Shown here one piece after another: positions 1-8,279 of a stretch of DNA of 43,733 nt; the stretch's first letter is position 1; the number at the start of each line of letters is the position of its first letter. A program made the position numbers and the translations under genes. The notes under the pieces were generated by a model. It did no database searches and was not told the origin of the DNA. It saw only the letters and a program-made list of their open reading frames with translations. This DNA is from JAGLQA01 sp023135565 (GTDB lineage: Bacteria; Acidobacteriota; Aminicenantia; UBA2199). Location: positions 1-43,733 of the forward strand of contig DAOWCY010000037.1 in assembly GCA_030639305.1 (NCBI GenBank), written 5' to 3'.

Positions 1-2
1 AA

Positions 3-278
3 AGAAGAAATATGGGCATCGATAAGGTCTCTTGGTGGGGAAATCGAACCCTTCGCATTAAAGTCAAGAATCAATATAATTTTTGAAAGTTGGCCTGGAA
101 TCGCCCCGATGAAGCGGACCTGAAATAAGGCTGGAATTGTCTGACTTTTGATGGAATATCTTCTTATCAAGTCACAATCGAAGGAAAAACAAAAAAATTT
201 CGAGACTCCTTAACTCAAACTCAAGAAACTATTTTGAGCTTATTAAATATTGATATAAATGACTTTTGGGGAAAATGA
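3..278 (+). pseudogene. Decayed C-terminal gene remnant
   Basis: Frame 3 reads like a protein C-terminus but is broken by in-frame stops at 84 and 126. The last intact stretch, from about 129 to the TGA at 276, reads as a plausible soluble tail ending in NDINDFWGK-like residues. I do not recognise the family. It is cut by the window edge, so the upstream part is unseen. It could also be a short live ORF starting near 147, but no ribosome site is visible. Confidence 0.35.
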
Positions 279-338
279 TAGAAAAAATTAATTCGGAAAA
301 AACACCCTTTTCAACTTGCGGAAAATGGGTTATATAAA

Positions 339-665
339 ATGTGGGGAAATCTTTCAAAGTTTGGAACAAGTCCCTTTAGATTTTTCCTGTCGATTTTTAT
401 AATTATTTTTCTTTTTGCCTTCCTGGCTTTCTTTGGAGATAAGGGGCTCCGGTATTCAGGGGGGTTGAGTTATGTTGATTCATTTTTTGAGTCTCTTTAT
501 TGGAGTTTTGTAACTTTTACAACTTTAGGCTATGGCGATATTGGGCCCGATAGTACTTTCACAAAAATTTTAGCAATCCTTGAAGCATTTTTGGGGTTAA
601 TTATGATGGGCTTTTTTCTCGATTTAATTGCTACAAAGTATCATGAATTTAGGAGAGGAGGATAA
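339..665 (+). CDS. Two-transmembrane potassium channel (Ion_trans_2)
   Basis: This 108-residue membrane protein has the minimal K+ channel layout. There is a first helix at about residues 12-33, a re-entrant pore loop with the selectivity filter TLGYGD at 62-67, and a second helix at about 75-100. No cytoplasmic RCK/TrkA_N or cyclic-nucleotide domain follows, so gating would have to come from a partner or the membrane. ATG 339 is the only candidate start, because the frame opens after a TAG at 279, and it lacks a clear Shine-Dalgarno. The stop lies inside a strong AGGAGAGGAGG stretch that serves the next reading frame, so it is probably co-transcribed with downstream genes. The fold assignment is firm; ion specificity rests on the filter sequence. 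Confidence 0.85.
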   Translation: MWGNLSKFGTSPFRFFLSIFIIIFLFAFLAFFGDKGLRYSGGLSYVDSFFESLYWSFVTFTTLGYGDIGPDSTFTKILAILEAFLGLIMMGFFLDLIATKYHEFRRGG

Positions 666-666
666 C

Positions 667-723
667 ATGATAGTTTTAAACGCTTCGAGAAAAATTGAAA
701 GAAAAGGTAGCCAACATTCATAA
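667..723 (+). CDS. Possible 18-residue leader ORF
   Basis: ATG 667 follows the strongest Shine-Dalgarno in this region (AGGAGAGGAGG at 651-661) but the frame closes after 18 codons at TAA 721. It is in the same frame as the AlbA_2 gene that begins at 736. It may be a translated leader that couples ribosomes to the next start, or the stump of an N-terminally shortened ancestor of the 736 gene. Nothing about the peptide itself suggests a function. Confidence 0.3.
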   Translation: MIVLNASRKIERKGSQHS

Positions 724-735
724 TATGATAGAAAG

Positions 736-2166
736 ATGAAAATAAAGCAATTTGAAGAAATTCTAAAAAGCGGCGAAGGGACGCTGATCGAATTTAAAAA
801 ATCGGTCTCCGCCGCATTGGGCAGGGAAATCAGCGCTTTCGCCAATACCGCCGGGGGACGCATTTTTATCGGCATAGACGATAATAACAAAATCACCGGC
901 TGCACATTAACCAATAAAATAAAATCGCAAATCCAGGATATTGCCAACAACTGCGACCCCAGGGCCGCACTCTATATCGAAACGATTAGATACGAGGGAA
1001 AAGACATCGTCCTGGTTACCGTGCCGGAAAGCATCGATAAACCGGTGCAGTGCTCGGAAGGATTCTTCCTGAGAGAAGGCCCCAATTCCCAAAAAATGAC
1101 CAGGAAAGAGATATTTTATTGGCCGCAGAAAACCAGGAAAATCCGCTGTGAAAACCAGCCGAGAGTGGATTTCAAATACCCCGGGGATTTTGATAAAGAA
1201 CTATTGTACGAATTGCTGAAAAGAATGAATATAACAGTCAACTCCGAGCATGAGGATTTACTGCAAAACCTGGGCCTGGGAGAAAATGAAGAGTCATTTA
1301 TCATAAATAATGCGGGCATTCTTTTTTTCGGCAAAAAAAGGGACCTGTACTTCCGCCAAGCCTATGTCACCTGCGTGCTGTACAAAGGACTCGACAAAGT
1401 CAAAATCATCGATCGCAAAGATTTTCGCACCGGCTTAGTCCAGGACTATGAAAATGCCATTAAGTTTTTGCAGCAGCACCTGCGTTTAGAATACGTGATC
1501 GAAGGCCCCGGCCCGCGCAAAGAAATACCGGAAATCCCCTATGAAGCCCTAAAAGAAGCGCTGCTAAACGCCATCATACATAGAGATTATTTCGAGATCG
1601 GGGCCAGGGTTATGGTGGAGATATTCGACGACAGGGTCGAAATATCGAACCCCGGCGAACTGCTGTTTGAAAAAGAGAAATTCGGCAAAAAAAGCATGGC
1701 CCGCAACCCCATTATTTTCGATATTTTTAACCGCCTCGGTTTAGTCGAAAAAGTAGGCTCCGGGATTAAACGGATCATATCGGCAGTCAAAGAACAAAAT
1801 TTAAAGGTTGAATTCGACATCGACAGTTTTTTTACCGTTATAATCCAACGCCCCGGCATCGATATACCCGGAAAAAGCGAATACAGACCGGGCTATCCCG
1901 ACGTCGAAGCAGTGCGGACGCTGCGCGATCACCCCGCAAGCACCCCGCAAGTGTTGAAAATCTTGTCGTTCTGTGAAGACCCCAGGACAAGAAGTGAAAT
2001 ACAGGAATATCTGCGACTTAAGGATAGGGAATATTTCAGGCTCACTATTCTAAAACCTCTTTTAGATGATGGTCTTTTAGCCCCTTTAATTCCTGATAAA
2101 CCCCGCAGCTCCAAACAAAAATACATTATCACCGGAAAAGGGAAAACCTTTTTAAAAGATCATTAA
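736..2166 (+). CDS. AlbA_2/Schlafen-like ATP-binding regulator (COG2865 type)
   Basis: The 476-residue protein opens with an AlbA_2 (AAA_4, Schlafen-shared) domain, marked by TLIEFKKS near residues 16-23 and the FANTAGGRIFIGIDD block at about 35-50. A GHKL-like HATPase_c_4 module follows with NAIIHRDY near 278 and a DRVEISNPG block near 300. The C-terminal ~100 residues look like a winged-helix region, consistent with proteins annotated as predicted transcriptional regulators. These families are common in accessory DNA and some act in phage defence, but no function can be fixed here. The start at 736 is supported by an in-frame TAA at 721, and the ribosome site is only a weak AGAAAG. It probably shares a transcript with the K+ channel gene. 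Confidence 0.8.
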   Translation: MKIKQFEEILKSGEGTLIEFKKSVSAALGREISAFANTAGGRIFIGIDDNNKITGCTLTNKIKSQIQDIANNCDPRAALYIETIRYEGKDIVLVTVPESIDKPVQCSEGFFLREGPNSQKMTRKEIFYWPQKTRKIRCENQPRVDFKYPGDFDKELLYELLKRMNITVNSEHEDLLQNLGLGENEESFIINNAGILFFGKKRDLYFRQAYVTCVLYKGLDKVKIIDRKDFRTGLVQDYENAIKFLQQHLRLEYVIEGPGPRKEIPEIPYEALKEALLNAIIHRDYFEIGARVMVEIFDDRVEISNPGELLFEKEKFGKKSMARNPIIFDIFNRLGLVEKVGSGIKRIISAVKEQNLKVEFDIDSFFTVIIQRPGIDIPGKSEYRPGYPDVEAVRTLRDHPASTPQVLKILSFCEDPRTRSEIQEYLRLKDREYFRLTILKPLLDDGLLAPLIPDKPRSSKQKYIITGKGKTFLKDH

Positions 2167-2236
2167 TTTTTTTCCGGGCGAGGGGCGGCGTGTGAGCCAA
2201 CGAGATGTGTTTCCAGGATAAAAAAACTTACCGCTC

Positions 2237-2340
2237 AACAAAAGTTTTTGGGGGGGTCAAGGGGGGCGCTTTTTCAAAAAAGCCCCCCTTGCCGCCGGAG
2301 GCAAAGAGGGTGGGTGCGCCGCACCCCCAGCAGGGCCATC
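2237..2340. repeat. Dispersed GC-rich hairpin repeat (overlaps kinase 3' end)
   Basis: It contains the CAAAAGTTTTTGGGGGG module, a GGGGGGCGCTTTTT/AAAAAAGCCCCCC hairpin and the GCCGCCGGAGGC end common to many copies in the window. The stop codon and last ~28 codons of the minus-strand kinase lie inside it. Confidence 0.75.
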
Positions 2341-3585
2341 GGGAATCAGTTTTGTCATTTCTTCTTCGTGTTCTATTATGGACTGCACCAATGTAAACTG
2401 TACCCGGCAGCGTTCCAGGTTGTGGGCCTCGCGGTGTGTTTTATAATAGGGGTCGCCTTCGAGAAAATCTATTAAAAAACGCATACCTATCAAAAGCGTC
2501 ATCATTTTGGCCCCGGTTATCAAATGTTCCCGTTCCGATTTTTTCAAAAAACCGCCGGCTGTAGACAGGTAACCGTTCACAATAGCCTCAAACCGCGATA
2601 AATCTACTTTTACTTTGCGCAGATCGCGTTCGTCCTCAGCCGCATGACATAAGGTCGTACGAGCCAGGTCGCCGAAATCATACAAAGATAAACCGGGCAT
2701 TACCGTGTCTAAATCAATAACACACAGCCCTTCGCCAGTTTCGTCATCGAACATTACATTGTTGATTTTGGTGTCGTTATGCGTAATGCGCACCGGGATT
2801 TGGCCCTTCTCCACCAACCGGGGCAGCACGTCGAATATCCCGGCCTGCTTCAACAAGAAGTCGATTCCAGGAGCAGCCTGCATCGCCCGGTTACAGGAAT
2901 CGGCTTTTAGTACTTGCCGGAAGCGCTTAAACCGCAGCGGCGCATTGTGAAAATTTGGGATAGTCTCATGCAGGGGCGGTCCGGGCAGGTCGGTCAGCAT
3001 CTCCTGGAATTCGCGGAACATGCGGGCGGCTCGATAAACCTGCTCATTATTAAGCGGGATATCGTAGGTTCGTGCGCCGCTAATAAAAAGATAAGCGCGC
3101 CAGAAATTCCCGTCACTGTCCCGGTGAAAACTCGAGCCGTCTACCGCGGGAATAACTGTCAACACTTGCCGCGACAGGAATGGCACTTTGCCTCCGGCGG
3201 CCCCACACGCGCGGGGGGGCGTTAAGCCGCTTCGCGGCAGGTCCCTGCCGGGGGCCAAACTTTTGAAAAAGTTTGAACAAAACTTTTTATAATTAGAATC
3301 AAAAGCGCTCCCTGCCGCGATCGTGAGTTTATTTGCCTGTCCCCTATTTCGCTCTAATTTTTGGCGAATGTGCTGCGTCACCCGCAGGATGTTCTCCATA
3401 ACCTGTGCCGGGTTCTTAAAAACGTAATGGTTAATGCGTTGGAAAATATACGAAACCGGCGCTCCTTCCCGGTTAAAATCCACTCGAAAAGTATCGTTAA
3501 TATGCCCGCCGCCATAAGGCCGCGAACCTACGAAATCACCGTCAACTAAGAACATTTCCGCTATTTTTTTTAGATCGTGTAACAA
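2257..3585 (-). CDS. NahK-like phosphotransferase (APH-fold sugar kinase)
   Basis: The 442-residue protein matches the N-acetylhexosamine 1-kinase branch of the aminoglycoside phosphotransferase fold. RPYGGGHINDTF near residue 22 is the glycine-rich nucleotide loop. THNDTKINNVM is the catalytic loop, and IDLDTVMPG plus DFGD carry the metal-binding aspartates. NahK enzymes phosphorylate GlcNAc or GalNAc at C1 in salvage of mucin or milk sugars, and the substrate here is inferred. Known relatives are about 360 residues. The excess is an insert at residues ~90-133 and a tail after ~413, both encoded by dispersed repeat DNA. The start is TTG at 3585, about 9 nt after GGGAG; ATG at residue 11 is an alternative. 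Whether the enlarged protein folds is unknown. Confidence 0.8.
   Translation of the reverse strand: MLHDLKKIAEMFLVDGDFVGSRPYGGGHINDTFRVDFNREGAPVSYIFQRINHYVFKNPAQVMENILRVTQHIRQKLERNRGQANKLTIAAGSAFDSNYKKFCSNFFKSLAPGRDLPRSGLTPPRACGAAGGKVPFLSRQVLTVIPAVDGSSFHRDSDGNFWRAYLFISGARTYDIPLNNEQVYRAARMFREFQEMLTDLPGPPLHETIPNFHNAPLRFKRFRQVLKADSCNRAMQAAPGIDFLLKQAGIFDVLPRLVEKGQIPVRITHNDTKINNVMFDDETGEGLCVIDLDTVMPGLSLYDFGDLARTTLCHAAEDERDLRKVKVDLSRFEAIVNGYLSTAGGFLKKSEREHLITGAKMMTLLIGMRFLIDFLEGDPYYKTHREAHNLERCRVQFTLVQSIIEHEEEMTKLIPDGPAGGAAHPPSLPPAARGAFLKKRPP
3183..3318. repeat. Dispersed repeat inserted inside the kinase coding region
   Basis: This copy has the full module order: GCCTCCGGCGGCCCC, GCCGCTTCGCGGCAGG hairpin, CCCTGCCGGGGGCC, AAACTTTTGAAAAAGTTT hairpin, then GAATCAAAAGCGCTC. 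The same order is seen at 7917-8040 and 28863-28940. Here it is in frame inside a coding sequence, so the gene reads through it without a stop. Confidence 0.85.
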
Positions 3586-3734
3586 ATTTTATTCTCCCAT
3601 GTGCTGGAAGGGTTTATCCAGGTTTTCTTTTGTAAAAGGAGTGTATTTTATATTAAAAAGCAAGCTTTTTCAAGCCCGGTTTTGAGTTGACTATTCCGGG
3701 TGTATTTGTTATGCTGGGGACAGGAGGTAAAAGA

Positions 3735-4460
3735 ATGAATTTAAAAGGCAAAGTAGCTGTAATAAGCGGGGCCAGCAAAGGAATCGGTAAACAGACTGCC
3801 CTGGCTTTGGCACAAGCCGGGGCTGATGTGGCTATCTCTGCCCGCAGTAAAGACTTGCTGGAAGAAGTGGCCGCCCAGGTCGGACAGGCTGGCCGGGAAG
3901 CCCTGGTTTTTCCCGGTGACATGAGTGTCGAAAGGGAGATAGGCGAATTTGTGACGAAAGCAGCCGATCATTTCGGCAGGCTCGATATATTGGTTAACAA
4001 TGCCGGCTTGGGTTATTTTGCACCTGTGGCGGAATTAACGACCGGGCAGTGGGATCAAATGTTTAATCTCAATGTGCGCGGGGTTTTCCTGCTGACGCGG
4101 GAAGCCCTGCCTCATCTGCGCAAAGCCGGGGAATCGGTTATCGTTAATATAGTCTCTTTATCCGGGAAAAATAATTTTGCCGGCGGCGGTGGATATGCGG
4201 CGTCCAAACATGCGGTTTTGGGGTTTTCGCGCTGTTTGATGTTAGAGGAGCGTAAGAACGGCATCAGGGTGTTGGCAATTTGTCCCGGTTCCGTAGACAC
4301 TGGATTTTTCGATGTTGATGCTGAAGGCATGATGAAACCCAACTTAGAAAAAGCCCTGAAAACGGAAGACATAGCCGATACGATTTTGCACATGATTCGT
4401 TTGCCGCAGCGGGCCTTGATCAGCGAGATAGACATTCGTCCCGCCCTGCCCACATCCTAA
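3735..4460 (+). CDS. Short-chain dehydrogenase/reductase (classical SDR)
   Basis: A 241-residue classical SDR. The Rossmann nucleotide loop is GASKGIG (12-18), LVNNAG is at 86-91, the likely catalytic Ser is 141, and YAASK holds Tyr154 and Lys158. Similarity is to 3-oxoacyl-ACP reductase-like oxidoreductases, but the substrate cannot be read from the sequence. A longer in-frame start exists at 3687, but ATG 3735 sits behind a good AGGAGGT about 9 nt upstream and gives the standard SDR N-terminus, so it is preferred. It is divergent from the kinase gene. A long repeat cluster follows its stop directly. Confidence 0.88.
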   Translation: MNLKGKVAVISGASKGIGKQTALALAQAGADVAISARSKDLLEEVAAQVGQAGREALVFPGDMSVEREIGEFVTKAADHFGRLDILVNNAGLGYFAPVAELTTGQWDQMFNLNVRGVFLLTREALPHLRKAGESVIVNIVSLSGKNNFAGGGGYAASKHAVLGFSRCLMLEERKNGIRVLAICPGSVDTGFFDVDAEGMMKPNLEKALKTEDIADTILHMIRLPQRALISEIDIRPALPTS

Positions 4461-4755
4461 GACCCGCGGCGCGGGGAAGCGTTGAACGGTGGTGCTTTTC
4501 GACGAGCTAACACACCCCGTCACTTCGGGGCAAAAAATAAAAAAGCCCCTCAGTGCCACCCCTCTCAAGAGGGGAATTTTAGCCGGTCAATAATCAAAAG
4601 TTTGGCCCCGTGCGCACGGGGAGGCGATAAGCCGCTTCGCGGCAGAAGCCAATACAGATCGTCTATAGTGTAGAAAAGCGTATCGCTCATGAAAAGTTTT
4701 GTTCAAACTTTTTCAAAAGTTTGGCCCCCGGCAGGGCCGCCGGAGGCCGGAAAAA
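4461..4755. repeat. Compound cluster of dispersed repeat modules
   Basis: The gap between the SDR gene and 4838 is mostly repeat. It holds a CACCCCGTCACTTCGGGG hairpin, a CCCCTCTCAAGAGGGG hairpin, CCCCGTGCGCACGGGG, GCCGCTTCGCGGC, and an inverted AAAAGTTTTGTTCAAACTTT / AAAAGTTTGGCCCCCGGC module ending in GCCGCCGGAGGC. Modules occur in both orientations, suggesting serial insertion or rearrangement. Confidence 0.75.
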
Positions 4756-4837
4756 AATTTCAAGGTAGATATTTGTTTTAAAAACTGGTAAAATAGTCTC
4801 TAAAGTCCCGGCAATAAAAATTCAGCGCGGAATCAAA

Positions 4838-5080
4838 ATGAAGCAAAAAAGAGAATTCACAACCGGTATCGAGTATGCGGTTATTATTGTATTAATGATT
4901 ATTTTTATTTTTGTCCCCAGTGTTTCCGGCCAGGAAAAAGAGGGGCAAAAACTTTCGACATTCTTATCCACGGCGCCGTGGGCTTTGTTTTTTTATCAGA
5001 CAGCGGGTTTTGGATTCCCCGGCTTTTGCTGTACTGCCGCACAGCGGCTCATAGGCTCCCCACGCAGTGGGGTTTTTTAA
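4838..5080 (+). CDS. Small ORF with signal-peptide-like start, 3' end in repeat
   Basis: The 80-residue ORF begins with charged residues, then a hydrophobic stretch (about residues 14-31) ending in SVSGQEKEG, as in an exported or anchored protein. The C-terminal ~15 residues are read from a repeat unit (CTCCCCACGCAGTGGGG), so the original gene may have been longer and truncated. The ribosome site is poor. It could be a remnant upstream of the protease gene rather than a live gene. Confidence 0.35.
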   Translation: MKQKREFTTGIEYAVIIVLMIIFIFVPSVSGQEKEGQKLSTFLSTAPWALFFYQTAGFGFPGFCCTAAQRLIGSPRSGVF

Positions 5081-5085
5081 CAAAC
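5041..5085. repeat. Short copy of the CCCCAC-GTGGGG repeat module
   Basis: GGCTCCCCACGCAGTGGGG forms a short hairpin followed by TTTTTT, so it could also act as a terminator between the small ORF and the protease gene. Confidence 0.55.
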
Positions 5086-5119
5086 TTCCGGTAAGTATTA
5101 TTTTAGGTAAGGAGAAGTT

Positions 5120-6781
5120 ATGAAATTTACAAGAGAAGATTATCAGTCAGATCAGCGGAGAAAATGGGCATCTCTTACCGCTGTTTTTATCGCAGCCATT
5201 ATCGTTATCTGGATATTGAGCGACTTTTTTAATAGACCGGCTGTGGAAACCAGGGAGCAAACCAAAAATAAAGTAGAGGACCTCATGGCCTTCAAATCCC
5301 GGCTGCCTGCCGGGAAAAGAGCAAAAAAGCCAAAAAAAGCCAAAAGGGTAAAAAAAGACCTGCCCACTCTTGTAAAAGAGGCCAAAGGGGCGGTGGCGGT
5401 AATACATACCTTTGACAGTAAAGGAAAACCCGCCGGCCAGGGTACCGGTTTTTTTATTAACCAAAAAGGCCATATGGTCAGCAATTATCATGTCTTCCGG
5501 GGAGCCGAACGGGCGGAAGTTAAATTGCCTTCCGGCACTTACCAGGTAAACAAAGTCCTGGCTGAAGACAGCGGCAGCGACCTGATCCTTTTCTCGATAA
5601 AAATACAAGCAAACCGATACCGTGCGCTGCCTATAAGCGAACAGAAACCTGTGGTAGGCGAACGCATCGTTGTTATCGGCAATCCCTTAGGCTTAGAATC
5701 CACCGTGTCGGACGGCATCGTCTCGGCTCACCGGCAGTTGAGACCTTTCGGCGACGTTATCCAGATCACATCGCCGATTTCGCCGGGTTCCAGCGGCAGC
5801 CCTGTGTTCAACATGTTTGGCGAAGTCATCGGGGTGGCCACTTTCCAGTCCAAGGTCGGACAGAACCTTAATTTTGCCATTCCCGTAAAAAATACCAAAA
5901 AACTCATCTCTACCGGCGAGAGAGAACTTGCCGATTTGTCTTTTGCCGACAGTGATGAACTGGCCGGAGCAGGCACTGCTTTTGACCGGGGCGTGGTTTA
6001 TTACGAAGCCGGGGAGTACAAAAAAGCGATCGACGAATTCAAGCAGGTAATTAGAAAGGAACCCACCAATGCCGAAGCTCATTACTACTTAGGCATGAGC
6101 TATAAAAAGGAGCGCCCCTATGATGCCGTTAGATTTCTCAAACTCGCCATAGAACTGGATCTCGGGAATTTAGAAGCCTATTGTGAATTGGGGACTATAT
6201 ACAATGAAGTGGAGATGTTCAGGGATGCGATCCAAACTTTGCAGCAGGCATTGGCAGTCGATTCCGATTGCCCGGCGGCGCTTATCCAATTAGGAATCGC
6301 CTATTCTTCCAGCAAGGATCACCGGGCCGCGGTAAAAATCCTGGAAAGAGCCATAGATGTGGTCGGCAGCGCTGAGGCTTATTTTTATTTAGGCTATGCG
6401 TATATCGCCACCCGTACCTATGACAAAGCATTCGATGCTTTCGATGAGTCGGTAAACCGGGACCCTGACTTTTTTGAAGCTTACTTAGGTTTAGGTTACT
6501 GTTACGCGGCTTTTGGGAATTGGGAAAAAGGAATTCATACTTTAAAACAGGCGTATTTTTTAGAACCGGGACACCCGGAAACTCATTTCCTGCTGGGCCT
6601 GATGTACTTAGGTAATAATGATCCCTCTTCCGCGGACTTTGAAATCAGGAAGTTGAGAGAGATTAAGCGCAAATGGAGCGGGAAATCGGCCTCCGCTTTC
6701 GAATCTAAAAAGGTCTCACAAATGGTAACGGAATTAAGCCGGGCGATTAGCCGGTATCAAAACAGCAAACGGCGCCGTTAG
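5120..6781 (+). CDS. Membrane-anchored HtrA-like serine protease with TPR domain
   Basis: The 553-residue protein has a short cytoplasmic start, one transmembrane helix (about 17-36), a basic linker and an S1C trypsin-like domain at about 85-265. The triad is His124 (NYHVF), Asp154 (SGSDLILF) and Ser225 (GSSGSP). Instead of the PDZ domains usual in DegP/HtrA proteins, the C-terminal half carries about six TPR units (from ~283, VYYEAGEYKKAIDEF onward). It probably acts in the periplasm, with the TPRs recruiting partners or substrates. The start is well supported by AAGGAGAAGTT before ATG 5120. A short GC-rich gap separates it from the phosphoesterase gene, so the two may be co-transcribed. Confidence 0.88.
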   Translation: MKFTREDYQSDQRRKWASLTAVFIAAIIVIWILSDFFNRPAVETREQTKNKVEDLMAFKSRLPAGKRAKKPKKAKRVKKDLPTLVKEAKGAVAVIHTFDSKGKPAGQGTGFFINQKGHMVSNYHVFRGAERAEVKLPSGTYQVNKVLAEDSGSDLILFSIKIQANRYRALPISEQKPVVGERIVVIGNPLGLESTVSDGIVSAHRQLRPFGDVIQITSPISPGSSGSPVFNMFGEVIGVATFQSKVGQNLNFAIPVKNTKKLISTGERELADLSFADSDELAGAGTAFDRGVVYYEAGEYKKAIDEFKQVIRKEPTNAEAHYYLGMSYKKERPYDAVRFLKLAIELDLGNLEAYCELGTIYNEVEMFRDAIQTLQQALAVDSDCPAALIQLGIAYSSSKDHRAAVKILERAIDVVGSAEAYFYLGYAYIATRTYDKAFDAFDESVNRDPDFFEAYLGLGYCYAAFGNWEKGIHTLKQAYFLEPGHPETHFLLGLMYLGNNDPSSADFEIRKLREIKRKWSGKSASAFESKKVSQMVTELSRAISRYQNSKRRR

Positions 6782-6847
6782 CCCCCGGCGGGGACGCCCT
6801 CCCCCCCGGGGGCTGCGACTAAAAAACACTTATGAACGAGAAAAAAA

Positions 6848-7876
6848 ATGTTGGAAAACCTGTATAACAGCGCCCCGGCGCGGAAAATTACCCGAAAAGA
6901 TAGAATCGTTATTTTCAGCGATACCCATATGGGCGATGGTGGGAAAAAGGATGATTTTGTTCATAACGGCGATTTCTTTTTGGATCTTTTAAAGCACTAT
7001 TATTCCCGGGACTTTGTTCTAATTTTGAATGGAGACATCGAAGAACTGCACAAATTTTCTTTGCCGCGTATCTTGAGCCGCCGGCAGGGGATTTACGATA
7101 TGTTCGATAAATTTTGCCGGCGCCGCTCCATGGTGCGGATAGTGGGCAATCATGACTACAATTTGTACCGGGAGAAGGAGTTTCGTCTCAGGTTCCCTAT
7201 TGTGGAAGCAGCAAAACTGGATTTTTCCGGCAATATACTTTTTATATTTCATGGCCATCAAGCCGGTTTTATCCCCAAGTTTATGCAGCCCATTTCGGCT
7301 TTTGTAGTGCGCTATATTTCCTACCCATTAGGGTTAAAGAACTATTCCGTGGCTTATAATTCAAAAAAAAGGTACCGCCTCGAGGAGAAGGTGTATGCCT
7401 TTGCCGGGAAAAAGAATATATTGGCCGTGATCGGCCATACTCACCGGCCTTTATTCGAATCTTTATCCACCATAGACAGTATAAAATTCAGGATAGAGAA
7501 AAACTGCCGCGCCTACCCCGCGGCCGCACCGGCCCAACAGCAAGAACTGGAAGAAAAAATAAGAAAAGACAAACAGGAACTGCGAAAATTAATCGACGGA
7601 AAAGAAACCGGCAGCGGTCCTCTTTACAGCCGGGACACGCTAGTGCCCTGTGTGTTTAATTCCGGCTGCTGCATCGACAGGAATGGATTGAATGCCATAG
7701 AGATTTGCGACGGTAATATCGAACTGGTATATTGGTTCGATAAGAGGCGAACGGAGAAATATTTCAATTTTGGCGATCATACCCCGGAGCAGTTGGGTAA
7801 CAGTGATTATTGGCGGGTCACATTAAAGAAGGAGCCTTTGGATTATGTGTTTACGCGGGTCAGGCTGCTCTCATGA
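6848..7876 (+). CDS. Calcineurin-like metallophosphoesterase
   Basis: This 342-residue protein has the full metal-binding set of the calcineurin-like phosphoesterase fold: SDTH (Asp25, His27), NGD (Asp63), GNHD (101-103), HGHQ (His135, His137) and GHTH (196-199). The layout resembles UDP-2,3-diacylglucosamine hydrolase-type enzymes and other broad phosphoesterases, but an insertion at ~215-260 with many charged residues sets it apart and the substrate is unknown. No signal peptide is seen, so it is probably cytoplasmic. It lies 66 nt after the protease gene in the same direction and is followed by a long repeat array. Confidence 0.85.
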   Translation: MLENLYNSAPARKITRKDRIVIFSDTHMGDGGKKDDFVHNGDFFLDLLKHYYSRDFVLILNGDIEELHKFSLPRILSRRQGIYDMFDKFCRRRSMVRIVGNHDYNLYREKEFRLRFPIVEAAKLDFSGNILFIFHGHQAGFIPKFMQPISAFVVRYISYPLGLKNYSVAYNSKKRYRLEEKVYAFAGKKNILAVIGHTHRPLFESLSTIDSIKFRIEKNCRAYPAAAPAQQQELEEKIRKDKQELRKLIDGKETGSGPLYSRDTLVPCVFNSGCCIDRNGLNAIEICDGNIELVYWFDKRRTEKYFNFGDHTPEQLGNSDYWRVTLKKEPLDYVFTRVRLLS

Positions 7877-7916
7877 ACAAGTCGACGAACAATGTTCAAA
7901 AAGCCTTTACGACTTG

Positions 7917-8226
7917 CCTCCGGCGGCCCCACGCGAGTGGGGTGGCGTTAAGCCGCTTCGCGGCAGGTCCCTGCCGGGGGCCAAACTTTTGAAAAAGTTT
8001 GATCAAAACTTTTGTTTAGGGAGAATCAAAAGCGCTCACCCGCTGCCTGCCGCGAAGCAGCTAATCGCCTCCCCGTGCGTACGGGGTTTAGAATCAAAAG
8101 CGCTCACCCGCTGCCTGCCGCGAAGCGGCTAATCGCCTCCCCGTGCGTACGGGGTTGAGAATCAAAAGCGCTCACCCGCTGCCTGCCGCGAAGCAGCTAA
8201 TCGCCTCCCCACGCGAGTGGGGTTGA
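7917..8226. repeat. Dispersed repeat with three tandem 68-bp units
   Basis: After a full-length repeat head (7917-8022) come three head-to-tail 68-bp units starting at 8023, 8091 and 8159. Each reads GAATCAAAAGCGCTCACC..., then CTGCCGCGAAGC(A/G)GCTAA, then a CCCC...GGGG hairpin. The third unit has a different hairpin loop (CCCCACGCGAGTGGGG rather than CCCCGTGCGTACGGGG). Confidence 0.9.
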
Positions 8227-8251
8227 CTTTTTCTTTTATAAGATTTATAGT
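8223..8251 (+). promoter_or_regulatory. Sigma70-type promoter of the BNR gene
   Basis: TTGACT at 8223-8228, a 17-nt spacer and TATAGT at 8246-8251. The -35 box begins in the last bases of the third repeat unit (GGGGTTGA). Predicted start is near 8258, with AGAGGTG just before ATG 8280. Confidence 0.7.
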
Positions 8252-8279
8252 AAATAATACTAATATAAGAGGTGAAATC

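Noticed and set aside
275..337. 20-codon ORF between the remnant and the K+ channel
   Set aside because: No ribosome site, no recognisable product, and it is shorter than can be judged.
8023..8226. Tandem units as a CRISPR array
   Set aside because: The whole 68-bp unit is conserved, with no variable spacers, and no cas genes are nearby.
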